A stretch of 64,000 bases of DNA from G963676655 sp963676655 (GTDB lineage Bacteria > Verrucomicrobiota > Lentisphaeria > Victivallales > Victivallaceae), in the NCBI GenBank assembly GCA_963676655.2, contig CAXXKX010000003.1:3844001-3908000 (forward strand), written 5' to 3'. Of the stretch, positions 1 through 7,939 are shown in pieces. The position numbers and the translations under genes are program-made. The notes under the pieces were generated by a model. It searched no databases. It was not told the origin of the DNA and was given only the letters and a program-made list of their open reading frames with translations. How positions within the stretch are numbered: the stretch's first letter is position 1; every line of letters starts with the position of its first letter.

Positions 1-212
1 TATTATATTTGATTAAGCTGTAAGATAACGCGTTAAGCCCCTAAAATCAATTTTTTTTAGAAAAAATTAGCTTTTTTCTTGTAAATTTATTTATCCAGAG
101 AAGCCCATCGTCAACCTAAACTCTTTAACTTGCGATATTTGAGAAAATCTCTAAATTCAAACAATTGTTTGATACAAGTGTTTTGATGGCTTGCTGATGC
201 GAAATAACGAAA

Positions 213-315
213 GCAATAAGCGTTCAAGCATAATTTTCCATAATATAACAGACATGGATTTGAGTCCAGATATTGCGATTATGTGGTTAAAATAATTATG
301 ATAAAAAACTTATCA
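213..315 (+). repeat. Left copy of ~100-bp imperfect inverted repeat
   Basis: This segment matches the reverse complement of 7820-7920. The best-conserved core is 248-282 here against 7852-7886 on the other strand, about 33 of 35 positions identical by eye (it includes GATTTGAGTCCA and ATATTGCGATTAT). Weaker similarity continues on both sides, with short gaps. The two copies face each other and enclose about 7.5 kb holding two paralogous genes and a sugar-related cluster. Whether it is a mobile-element end, a recombination site or an RNA element is not decided by the sequence. Confidence 0.8.
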
Positions 316-335
316 ACTTTTTTCTATGAAGAGGG

Positions 336-365
336 TTGTTTTCTCATTTATACAGGTTGTATATT
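336..365 (+). promoter_or_regulatory. Candidate promoter shared by the two paralogs
   Basis: TTGTTT at 336-341 and TATATT at 360-365 are 18 bp apart. The same block, including the flanking TTTTCTC, occurs upstream of the paralog at 7185-7214 with the same 18-bp spacing. Conservation between otherwise diverged upstream regions suggests a real promoter. Confidence 0.45.
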
Positions 366-408
366 AGCCTTGGCATGTCAAGGTTTAACAAAAAAAGGAA
401 AATATATT

Positions 409-972
409 ATGCCGGCATATATCGTAAAAAAATGGGATGTCAGAAACACCGCGAACCAGAATGGCAATTTTGTTGAAATTGAAGGCCGAACTCCGGGATT
501 TATTTCGTGGTTTATGGGGCTGATGGGGGTTGAACCGGGAGTTGCCGTCAGAATATCTGACAAAGTATACAGTTATGAATCGGGATCATGGGGCGGCAGA
601 TATTTCAAGACGATTCCCATCGCCAAAATCAGTTCTGTATATTATGGGTATACCAAACCCTGGAAACAGGCGCTGATTTTTTTGGTTGCCTTGTCATTTT
701 TCCTTACTGGAACTATGCGTATTGTAGATCCGGGTCTTGATCTTTTTGGTGTCATCATTGTTTCCATGTCGGTTGCGATCGTTGTTTCATTGCTTTATTA
801 TTCTCTCAATAAAAAAATTACACTTGGTGTGCGGGAGGTCGGAGGGAAAGCTGTTGGTATTATCATTAAGAGCTCAGTTGTAAATGGCAGCGTTTTGGAT
901 GAAGTGGATGTCGAACAGGTCGGTGATTTTGTCAAGCAGCTCCTAATCCTAAATAATACCAGACGATCTTGA
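409..972 (+). CDS. Small membrane protein of unknown family, paralog A
   Basis: I do not recognise this family. The 187-residue product starts at ATG 409, preceded by AAAGGAA; a longer reading from 283 adds residues that the paralog lacks. The N-terminal ~85 residues look soluble, with the blocks GRTPGFISWF, VRISDKVYSYESGSWGG and KISSVYYGYTKPWK. Two hydrophobic segments follow (about residues 86-104 and 110-132), then a short polar C-terminal domain. The gene at 7275-7823 encodes a clear paralog with the same blocks and the same two membrane segments. The two genes bracket a regulator/pseudopilin/glycoside-hydrolase cluster and are themselves bracketed by an inverted repeat. The architecture resembles small PH-like membrane proteins, but that is only a shape comparison. 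Confidence 0.8.
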   Translation: MPAYIVKKWDVRNTANQNGNFVEIEGRTPGFISWFMGLMGVEPGVAVRISDKVYSYESGSWGGRYFKTIPIAKISSVYYGYTKPWKQALIFLVALSFFLTGTMRIVDPGLDLFGVIIVSMSVAIVVSLLYYSLNKKITLGVREVGGKAVGIIIKSSVVNGSVLDEVDVEQVGDFVKQLLILNNTRRS

Positions 973-1036
973 CCGCTTTGAGATTATTCTTTCTTGATTT
1001 TGTCCAATAATTATTAAATTTTTCCGTTTGCAGATA

Positions 1037-1065
1037 TTGACAAATTGTCTTTCAGTGAGTATAAT
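1037..1065 (+). promoter_or_regulatory. Consensus sigma70-type promoter of the GntR gene
   Basis: TTGACA at 1037-1042 and TATAAT at 1060-1065 are separated by exactly 17 bp. It lies 57 bp upstream of the TTG start at 1122 and in front of three repeated TTGGTAT motifs. Confidence 0.8.
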
Positions 1066-1066
1066 A

Positions 1067-1100
1067 TTGGTATGATGTTTTGGTATTATTTGGTATTACT
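1067..1100 (+). promoter_or_regulatory. Three direct repeats of TTGGTAT, candidate operator
   Basis: TTGGTAT occurs at 1067-1073, 1080-1086 and 1090-1096, just downstream of the -10 box and across the expected transcription start. Two copies extend to TTGGTATTA. The position suits repression by roadblock, and the nearest gene encodes a GntR-type DNA-binding protein, so autoregulation is the natural inference. Confidence 0.5.
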
Positions 1101-1121
1101 GAGCTGAAGGGCTGATATAAA

Positions 1122-2588
1122 TTGAACGAAAAAGAGATAATTGAGACTTTTAAAATAGACCATTCAGGAGCCATTGCCCTGACAGAGCAATTGCGACGGC
1201 AGTTAGATAAGTTCATAAAAAATTCGGGCGGCGGGGCCAAAATCCCACCGGAAAGGAATTTGGCTTCCACACTGAATGTTTCCCGGGTCACTGTGCGCAA
1301 TGCGTTGCAGGGGTTTTATGAAAATGGTGATATTGTCCGCAACGGCAGGCGTGGAACCTTTGTGGCGAAAAACAAATTCAGCCAGGCTGCCAGCGACATT
1401 CACCCGATGGCTCTTGGTATGTCTGAAAGCATTGTCAAAGCGATGCCGTCGACATTGGTGCTGTCTCTGCATGAAAATATTCCTTACCAGAAAAAATTCT
1501 GGGAAATGGCTGTCGCTCGTTTCAATGCAACGAATTCAACTGCAACGGTTGAGATATCCTGGCTTCCCAAACACATAAACATGGAAAATATCCTGGAATA
1601 TTACAACGAAAATCCGGTAGATATTATTCAGGTGCAGTTAATGCGGGAAATGCTTCCTCTGGGACAAACGATTCCTGCCTCTTTTAAGCAAGAACTTTTG
1701 GCTGAAGATTTTTGGATTAGTCAGTATCCGGAAGAGACCAGGCAATTGCTGGATAAGATAATTCCAATTCATCACACCGCCCATTTCACCTTTTGGAATC
1801 AGACTCTTGCAGATAAAATCGGTATGAAAAATATCCGTCAAAGGCTTTGTGAAGGTCGGATTCTTGAACTGTTGGCCGAGGCGACGGAAAAATTGCCGCA
1901 GGAATATCTGGCCGCGGGCCATATCTGGGACTGGGCGGCATTTCAAGGTATTCCGGCAGATGTTAATTTGCATAGCATGACAGAATATAACAGGAGCCTC
2001 TTTGCGCAATTGACTCCGTATGTCGGAAATAAACGGATGTTTATGACTGATCAGGCGCATTCTTTTGACAGTATCGAGTTGTTTGCCGCCGGACGGCAGT
2101 TGTTTCTGAACAACATCCCGACTCATTTGTTCCTGTTTGGCGAAACGCTTGATTTTGAATTGGGAATAATGCCGTTTAAGCTAAAACCGGAAAATATCAT
2201 TGCATCTTCAGCGATGGGGTTTTGCGTATCGCCAAGTTGCACAAAACCCGATAAGGCTTTGGAATTTATTTCGTTCATTCTTTCCGCGGAAATGCAGGAT
2301 TCAGTGGCAAAGATGAAAATGGTTACTCCGGTGCTGGTTTCTTCTTTGAGAGCCCTGGGGGAAAGAACTGATATTGATCTCGATCTGTTGTACGCTGCTG
2401 CGGACCAGGAAGTTATATGCCCGGATCTGCAGGCCTTTTTAAATGTTTGTTACAGGAGCATGATTGTATCTTCACGAAAAGAACTGCGCAGTATTATGCA
2501 GGGTGGGGCTCCCGCTGCCGTGGCCGCAGACTCGTACACCGCAAAACTGCTTAATGAACTAAAACTAAATAATATAAATCTTGAGTAA
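1122..2588 (+). CDS. GntR-type regulator fused to an ABC solute-binding-like domain
   Basis: Predicted cytoplasmic one-component sugar sensor of 488 residues. Residues ~16-85 form a GntR winged helix (KIPPERNLASTLNVSRVTVR is the recognition-helix region; GTFV closes the wing). Residues ~110-470 resemble the extracellular solute-binding protein family 1 fold used by sugar ABC transporters (KKFWEMAVARFNAT near the start, a late SPSCTKPDKALEFISFILS stretch typical of that family). No signal peptide precedes it, so the binding domain would act inside the cell as ligand sensor. The start is TTG 1122 with AAGGG upstream. It sits behind a consensus promoter and three TTGGTAT repeats and precedes a pseudopilin-like gene and a secreted hydrolase, which it probably controls. 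The family call for the second domain is by pattern only. Confidence 0.8.
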   Translation: MNEKEIIETFKIDHSGAIALTEQLRRQLDKFIKNSGGGAKIPPERNLASTLNVSRVTVRNALQGFYENGDIVRNGRRGTFVAKNKFSQAASDIHPMALGMSESIVKAMPSTLVLSLHENIPYQKKFWEMAVARFNATNSTATVEISWLPKHINMENILEYYNENPVDIIQVQLMREMLPLGQTIPASFKQELLAEDFWISQYPEETRQLLDKIIPIHHTAHFTFWNQTLADKIGMKNIRQRLCEGRILELLAEATEKLPQEYLAAGHIWDWAAFQGIPADVNLHSMTEYNRSLFAQLTPYVGNKRMFMTDQAHSFDSIELFAAGRQLFLNNIPTHLFLFGETLDFELGIMPFKLKPENIIASSAMGFCVSPSCTKPDKALEFISFILSAEMQDSVAKMKMVTPVLVSSLRALGERTDIDLDLLYAAADQEVICPDLQAFLNVCYRSMIVSSRKELRSIMQGGAPAAVAADSYTAKLLNELKLNNINLE

Positions 2589-2614
2589 GAAAACTAATTT
2601 AGGGAGACGAAAAA

Positions 2615-3298
2615 ATGAAACAGAGTTTGGGTGCAAAAATATTTACACTTATCGAGTTGCTCGTTGTAATAGCGATTATTGCGATTTTGGCAAGCATGCT
2701 TTTGCCGGCTTTAGGTAAAGCCAGGGATAAAGCAAAATCGATTCGCTGCGTATCCAATATGAAACAAATGGGGACTGGGTTATCGGTTTATACCAACGAT
2801 TGGGATTCCTTTATTCCATGTTCAAGGGTTATTATTGGAGGCGCAACCGAAACCTGGATGAATCTTCTCAAACCTTATGTCGGATCAAGCGGCTATGATA
2901 CCGGAAAGGATGACGTATACAGATGTCCTTCAGATGTTGTTAAATATCAAGCTTACGGTTTTCTTTTGAGTTATGGAGCCAATATTACCGGTTTTGTATA
3001 TGCGAACAACCCGGCCAGTTATCCCTCGTTCAATAAGGCGGTTAAAATACAGCGTCCCAGTGTTTACACCGCAATTATGGATGTAGAGGATTCTTTGTTG
3101 TTTGATCCCAAAGGGACAAACGGCTGGTATTCTGGATTTGGTTCAGTCAGTATGCCGTTTATAGAGGAAAGAGCAAGGCATAATAATTATATCAGCAATC
3201 TGCATTTCGACGGTCATGTCGAGTCGGAAAAATTGCCCTATCCGGCTTGTAAGCAGGAACCGTACCGCTGGACCAAAGCCGGCGACCGTTACAACTGA
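2615..3298 (+). CDS. Prepilin-type protein with H-X9-DG motif
   Basis: A 227-residue protein with a class III (type IV prepilin-like) signal: a short basic N-terminus, then FTLIELLVVIAIIAILASML, so cleavage and methylation before Phe would be expected. It continues as a helix (LPALGKARDKAK) and then a variable globular part with a few cysteines. Near the C-terminus RHNNYISNLHFDGHVE fits the H-X9-DG signature of prepilin-processing-associated proteins expanded in Planctomycetes and Lentisphaerae. The start is ATG 2615 with AGGGAG upstream, 26 bp after the regulator gene, and the hydrolase gene follows within 20 bp, so the three genes look like one operon. Such proteins often sit beside carbohydrate-degradation genes; their exact role is unclear. 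Confidence 0.9.
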   Translation: MKQSLGAKIFTLIELLVVIAIIAILASMLLPALGKARDKAKSIRCVSNMKQMGTGLSVYTNDWDSFIPCSRVIIGGATETWMNLLKPYVGSSGYDTGKDDVYRCPSDVVKYQAYGFLLSYGANITGFVYANNPASYPSFNKAVKIQRPSVYTAIMDVEDSLLFDPKGTNGWYSGFGSVSMPFIEERARHNNYISNLHFDGHVESEKLPYPACKQEPYRWTKAGDRYN

Positions 3299-3317
3299 TC
3301 CGGAACAGGAAAAGCAA

Positions 3318-6300
3318 ATGAACAAAATAAAAAAAATGATTTTACTGTTGTCGGCGTTATTAAGTGCCGGAACGATTTTCGCCGGGGTTGCCGGATTCTG
3401 GAAACTTGACGGCGGCAGTGGACAGACATTGGGAAATGTTGTTTGTCCACAAGAAAAAGGCTGGCTTGGAAATGCTGAAAGCGTTGATTCAGCCGACCCT
3501 GAATTTGTGATTGATGAAGGTCGCAAGGTGTTGTATTTTGAGTTGGGGAAATATGCGGTAATTCCGAACGGAAGCTATGCTGATTTTGCCAAAGCAAAAG
3601 GTTTCTCCATTCAGTTGTGGTTCAAGCCGATGGTTGAGTTTTCCGGCCGGATCGGCCGGATTCAGTTACTGACCAAGGGAGCGGATTCCAATTCTGATAA
3701 CTGGCAATTGCGAATGCTGTATAATTATAAAATAAAAAAGAATATGATAAGTTTCTTTTTTCGCAAAGGTAGAGATAAAGCCTATTCAATATCAGCTCCA
3801 ATCGGCAACCTTGCGGATAAATGGACCCGGGTAACCGTTACCGGAGACGGCAAAGAGCTGAAGCTGTTTATAAATGGAAAAATTGCCGCAGTTTTGCCGT
3901 GTAACGCAATTCCGGGAGCGAATCCCTATCCGCTCAAGCTGGGGATTTATGCTTTCGGCGGAAAATTCGGATTTGCCGGGACAATGAAAGACTTGAAAAT
4001 ATATAAAGAAGTTATAACTCCAACCCCGGTCAAAGAGTCCTCGTCTGGTAAAATATTATTGAAAAGCGACTTCAGTTCACCATCTTCTGCGAAACAGTGG
4101 ACGCCGGCAAAAGGACAATGGCTATGCTCGAAAAATGCTTATTGTGAAATGTCTGATCTTGATACCGCTTCAGGAGTCTGGTCCTTTAGTGGAGATTCGA
4201 AATGGCAGGATTATTGTTTTTCCGCCGCAGTGGAATGTGCCGATAATTTAGGCGACGTTCTGTTGTCAACCGGCTGGCGGGATTTGAATAATCATTATGA
4301 GATTCAACATCGACGCTGTTCGACAGGAATGGTTGAGTTAAGTATCATTAAAGTTGATAACGGCCGTAGAACCGATTTGGCACGCCTTGACAGCAGCGAA
4401 GCTCAACTTCCCGATCCCGCAATAAAGCTGCTGATGAAATATAAAATTTATCATGTCAACGGCATTATCGCTGTTATGATCAACGGCAAGTTTTATCTTA
4501 GCGCCAAAGTTGAGAGCGATACGCCAGGAAAAGTTGCCCTGGGCGCACGTAAACGCAAAGTCATGATTAGAAATGCCGCCGTTACTTCCGTGAAAAATTT
4601 CGTTAATCCTGTCCCTCCGGCTGAAGTCAAACCATTAGAACTTAAGATATCTCAAAAAGATCTGCGTCATGTTTTTTTTCGCGGTGAAAACGTTGTTCTG
4701 AATATCCGTCTTAGAAATAATACGTCAAATGTCATGAAGCCTGAAACCGTCAAGGTAACAGTTAATAACCGGATTATGGCCACTTGGGATATCCCGACAG
4801 GTCCGATCGCTCCCGGAGCAAATGTGACAAAAACTTTTATAATTCCGACAATAGCCTGGAAAAGCGGGGAATATGAAATTACGGCGCAACTTCCGGGAAC
4901 GCCTTATTCTTTCGCTTACGATTTATTTATTGTGCCTGAAAACCGTAACGACACATATAAATTTTTTTCCTGGGGCGGCCGGACGGATGCATCCTTTTTC
5001 AAAAGTCTTGAATCACACGGCTTCAATGGTTCATCTGCAAATGTTCCTCCTGATGCCGATTACAGGAAACAGAAAGCCTATTTTGCAAAAGTACTTGATG
5101 ACGCGATGAAGCATGGACAGCGTATTAAACTTCACTTCAACTGTTTAGCAGGTTCTGCCCCTGGAGCGGATACCAGAATAACACGGGTTAACGGTCAAAA
5201 AGGCCATGCGGCCGATCCCTGGAACCCTCATCACCGGCAATGGGTGTTAACGAGATTTAAAAAGTTAATGACATTGTTGAACCGGCATCCGGCAATAACT
5301 GATTTTTTATTGAATAGTGAGAACGAAAATATTGCTGAACCGGACTATTCCCCTGCAGGACGGGCAAGGGTGAAGAAAGAACTTGGGTTTGATATGCCGG
5401 TTCCAGCCAATACATCGCAAATCAAAGACGGTGTGGCTGGCCGGATGATCAAGGTTCCGGATTACGTCAAGAGCAAAACCCCGCCGGTTTTCGCCGATAA
5501 TAATAAATGGTACTCTTTTTTCAAATGGTTCTGGCAAAGAGGATATGGAGATAATTACCTTAATGCGGAATTGGCGGAAATTATAAAACGAAATTTTCCG
5601 GACTCAAACATTACCCATGATCCATACCGGGATGTTCCTTTGTTCTACCGCAATAAGGGACTTGATCAGGTTGGAACCTGGTTTTATGCCCATCCGGATG
5701 CCAGTGAAACGCTCGGTGTTGCTGAAGTTCTGGTTAATGCGTCTCAGGATGAAAAAAAAGCAAAAGGATTGAACTTCGGTGCTTCATTGTGGTTGTACAA
5801 AGATAAAATATGTCCGTCTCGACACCGGTATGCCGGAGTTCAGCCTTCAGACATTATAATCGAATCAGATTGGTTGGCTTTTTCCCGCATACCAGGAGTA
5901 ATTGAACATTACAGCTTGAGTCATTTGATGCCGACGGCTCGACCGGAATATAAACAAAAAGATATTTATGAAAAATTGGCACGTTTTTCCCGGGAGGTTC
6001 TTCAGCCGTTTTGGCCAATGGTTTCCCGGCTTGACCGCTCACCGCGCGAATGTGCGATGCTGCTTTCTTTCAGCAGCCAGTTGTTTGGGAATAAAATATG
6101 GAGCGGATATGGAACGTCAACCGGATTTGGTTATTATGCCGCGCTGCAAATGGCGCATATTCCAACCGATATTATTTTTGATGAAAATATTCTTCGCGGC
6201 GACTTAAACAAATATAAAGTGCTGTTCATGCACCGGATTACCCATTTGCCGGAAAGCGTATTCGGACGCATCATTGATTTTGCGAAAAATGGAGGCACTG

Positions 6301-7094
6301 TTATTTGCGGCGAACCTTTTGCAAACAGGATTCCGGGCGCTATTAAGTTTGAGATGGATATGAGCAAGCGCAGTAAATCTACTTATTACCATATAGTCAG
6401 TAAGAAGGGTTTTACGGCTGACGCGGTTTATCGTGATATGGTGAAGAATGCTGACGCCGTTCGTACCGTGACTCAAAATATCGTCAAACGATTTGTTGAT
6501 TGCAGTTCTCCTCAAGTATTTTTGAATACTTTACAGAAAGACCGTGCAAAATATGTTTTTGTCGTTAATGACAAACGTACATTCGGTAATTATGTCGGGA
6601 AAAAATACCGTGCGGTTATGGAGCAGGGGTTGCCGCAAACAGTTAAATTGAGCTTTGACATGACTAATGGAGTTGTTTATGATTTGTTTTCTCATCGCAG
6701 ATTGAATTGTGTTAAGCGCAGTGAAAAAATGGAAGTAACCGTTGATTTGCAGCCTGCCTGGGGAACCATCTTGGCGATTTATCCTGAAGCTATTGCGGAA
6801 ATTGTTTTTGTTGCGCCGCCAAAATTTAAGACAGGGCGCGAGGAAACATTTGAGATAAGGTTGCTTGATCAGTCCGGTAACCTCCTGTCCGGCATTCAGC
6901 CTTTGAAGATTGACATTACTGATTCTGCCGGTAACCGAAGCGAATTTGGCGGTTATTTTGCCGCGGTTAACGGCTTGCTGAAAATAAAGTTTATTCCGGC
7001 TGAAAATGATTTAAAAGGGAAATGGACATTTTGCGCGACAGATTTGAGTTCCGGAAAATTCGTTAGAAAAACTTTTGTTGCTAATTTCCAGTAA
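3318..7094 (+). CDS. Large secreted multidomain glycoside-hydrolase-like protein
   Basis: The start is chosen at ATG 3318 (CAGGAAAA upstream) because it opens a signal peptide, MNKIKKMILLLSALLSAG with cleavage near TIFAG; an earlier start would overlap the pseudopilin gene. The mature protein of ~1240 residues has a LamG/concanavalin-like N-terminus (~20-245), a second beta-sandwich resembling family-16/DUF1080-type domains (~250-420), an Ig/CARDB-like section (~430-540), a probable TIM-barrel region (~545-900, with DFLLNSENEN as a possible catalytic-acid segment) and a part resembling the GH42 trimerisation domain (~930-1030, VLFMHRITHLPE and NGGTVICGEPFA). A beta-rich tail ends it. It probably binds and cuts a polysaccharide outside the cell or in the periplasm. 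The substrate cannot be told, and no family number is claimed. Confidence 0.7.
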   Translation: MNKIKKMILLLSALLSAGTIFAGVAGFWKLDGGSGQTLGNVVCPQEKGWLGNAESVDSADPEFVIDEGRKVLYFELGKYAVIPNGSYADFAKAKGFSIQLWFKPMVEFSGRIGRIQLLTKGADSNSDNWQLRMLYNYKIKKNMISFFFRKGRDKAYSISAPIGNLADKWTRVTVTGDGKELKLFINGKIAAVLPCNAIPGANPYPLKLGIYAFGGKFGFAGTMKDLKIYKEVITPTPVKESSSGKILLKSDFSSPSSAKQWTPAKGQWLCSKNAYCEMSDLDTASGVWSFSGDSKWQDYCFSAAVECADNLGDVLLSTGWRDLNNHYEIQHRRCSTGMVELSIIKVDNGRRTDLARLDSSEAQLPDPAIKLLMKYKIYHVNGIIAVMINGKFYLSAKVESDTPGKVALGARKRKVMIRNAAVTSVKNFVNPVPPAEVKPLELKISQKDLRHVFFRGENVVLNIRLRNNTSNVMKPETVKVTVNNRIMATWDIPTGPIAPGANVTKTFIIPTIAWKSGEYEITAQLPGTPYSFAYDLFIVPENRNDTYKFFSWGGRTDASFFKSLESHGFNGSSANVPPDADYRKQKAYFAKVLDDAMKHGQRIKLHFNCLAGSAPGADTRITRVNGQKGHAADPWNPHHRQWVLTRFKKLMTLLNRHPAITDFLLNSENENIAEPDYSPAGRARVKKELGFDMPVPANTSQIKDGVAGRMIKVPDYVKSKTPPVFADNNKWYSFFKWFWQRGYGDNYLNAELAEIIKRNFPDSNITHDPYRDVPLFYRNKGLDQVGTWFYAHPDASETLGVAEVLVNASQDEKKAKGLNFGASLWLYKDKICPSRHRYAGVQPSDIIIESDWLAFSRIPGVIEHYSLSHLMPTARPEYKQKDIYEKLARFSREVLQPFWPMVSRLDRSPRECAMLLSFSSQLFGNKIWSGYGTSTGFGYYAALQMAHIPTDIIFDENILRGDLNKYKVLFMHRITHLPESVFGRIIDFAKNGGTVICGEPFANRIPGAIKFEMDMSKRSKSTYYHIVSKKGFTADAVYRDMVKNADAVRTVTQNIVKRFVDCSSPQVFLNTLQKDRAKYVFVVNDKRTFGNYVGKKYRAVMEQGLPQTVKLSFDMTNGVVYDLFSHRRLNCVKRSEKMEVTVDLQPAWGTILAIYPEAIAEIVFVAPPKFKTGREETFEIRLLDQSGNLLSGIQPLKIDITDSAGNRSEFGGYFAAVNGLLKIKFIPAENDLKGKWTFCATDLSSGKFVRKTFVANFQ

Positions 7095-7184
7095 CCTATT
7101 CATATATTGTGATTGTTCTGAACTGAAGATGGTGTTTGAGGAGGAGGATTTATCATTTTTTTGACGAATTTATTCTTTCCTGAT

Positions 7185-7214
7185 TTGTTTTCTCTATAAT
7201 ATCTGTTATATATT
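7185..7214 (+). promoter_or_regulatory. Candidate promoter of paralog B
   Basis: TTGTTT (7185-7190) and TATATT (7209-7214), 18 bp apart, match the block upstream of paralog A at 336-365. An internal TATAAT at 7196-7201 is an alternative -10. Confidence 0.4.
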
Positions 7215-7274
7215 TGTTGGGTGTCAAAATGTGTGGCACAATAAAATAACAAATTACTAGGGAAAGGGGACAAA

Positions 7275-7823
7275 ATGTCTGCTTATGTGGTAAAATCGTG
7301 GGAAGTCAATACAAGTCCGAACGCTAATGGTAATTACATTGAAATTCATGGGAGAACGCCCGGGTTGATCTCCTGGTTTCTTGCTCTTATGGGAATTGAG
7401 CCCACGGTGGCTGTAAAAGTTTCAGATAAGACTTATTCTTTTGAGTCTGGTTCATGGGGTGGCCGTTTTTACAAATCAATACCGATGGGGAAAATTAGCT
7501 CAGTTTTTTACGGATATGCAAAGCCCTGGAAAGAAGCTCTGGCTATATTTATTATTCTTTCTCCCATATTGTTAGGTGTTTTTATGCCTTTTGCCAACAA
7601 TGAGTTTGGTGCTGGAATTATTTCAATATTTGTTTCTCTGATCATTGCGTTGCTTTATTATTTCCTGAATAAAAAATTGACATTAGGAGTGTTTGAAGTT
7701 GGAGGCGGGGCAATAGGCATTCAAATTAAACGCTCAATTATAGAAGGAAAGAAGCTTGATGAAACAGATGCAGAGCATGTTGGGGACTTGATTAAACAAT
7801 TGCTGGAATTTAAAAATCCATAA
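7275..7823 (+). CDS. Small membrane protein of unknown family, paralog B
   Basis: A 182-residue paralog of the product of 409-972. It starts at ATG 7275 after a strong AAGGGGA ribosome-binding site. Shared blocks are NGNYIEIHGRTPGLISWF, the SDKTYSFESGSWGGR region and KISSVFYGYAKPWKEAL; these are nearly unchanged, while the two membrane segments (about residues 86-105 and 112-132) vary in sequence but not position. The C-terminal part again ends with a helix like HVGDLIKQLLEF. The conserved N-terminal surface suggests that it, rather than the membrane part, carries the function. It has its own promoter-like block, so it need not belong to the preceding hydrolase operon. Function unknown. Confidence 0.85.
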   Translation: MSAYVVKSWEVNTSPNANGNYIEIHGRTPGLISWFLALMGIEPTVAVKVSDKTYSFESGSWGGRFYKSIPMGKISSVFYGYAKPWKEALAIFIILSPILLGVFMPFANNEFGAGIISIFVSLIIALLYYFLNKKLTLGVFEVGGGAIGIQIKRSIIEGKKLDETDAEHVGDLIKQLLEFKNP

Positions 7824-7920
7824 GTTGTCGACCATAATTATCAATAACAAGATAATCGCAATATTTGGACTCAAATCAATGTCTGTGATATTGTATAAAA
7901 ATAAGCTTGACCGCTTATGC
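7820..7920 (-). repeat. Right copy of ~100-bp inverted repeat
   Basis: Reverse-complement partner of 213-315; the core is 7852-7886. It overlaps the stop codon of paralog B and ends just before the transposase gene. A small hairpin, ATAAGC-ttgacc-GCTTAT, lies at its outer end (7901-7918), followed by another, ATGCTT-ttc-AAGCAT. Confidence 0.8.
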
Positions 7921-7939
7921 TTTTCAAGCATCTTTGTAT

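Larger units (their letters stand above)
1..408. other. AT-rich gene-free left edge
   Basis: No coding region is supported here. An upstream in-frame extension of the next gene (from 283) has no counterpart in that gene's paralog, so it is treated as non-coding. The stretch holds the left copy of a long inverted repeat (213-315) and a candidate promoter (336-365). The first ~100 bases are T-rich and A-rich runs with no clear signal. Confidence 0.6.

Noticed and set aside
7148..7201. TTGACG and TATAAT upstream of paralog B as one promoter
   Set aside because: The two boxes are about 28 bp apart, too far for a standard sigma70 promoter; the TTGTTT/TATATT pair conserved with paralog A fits better.
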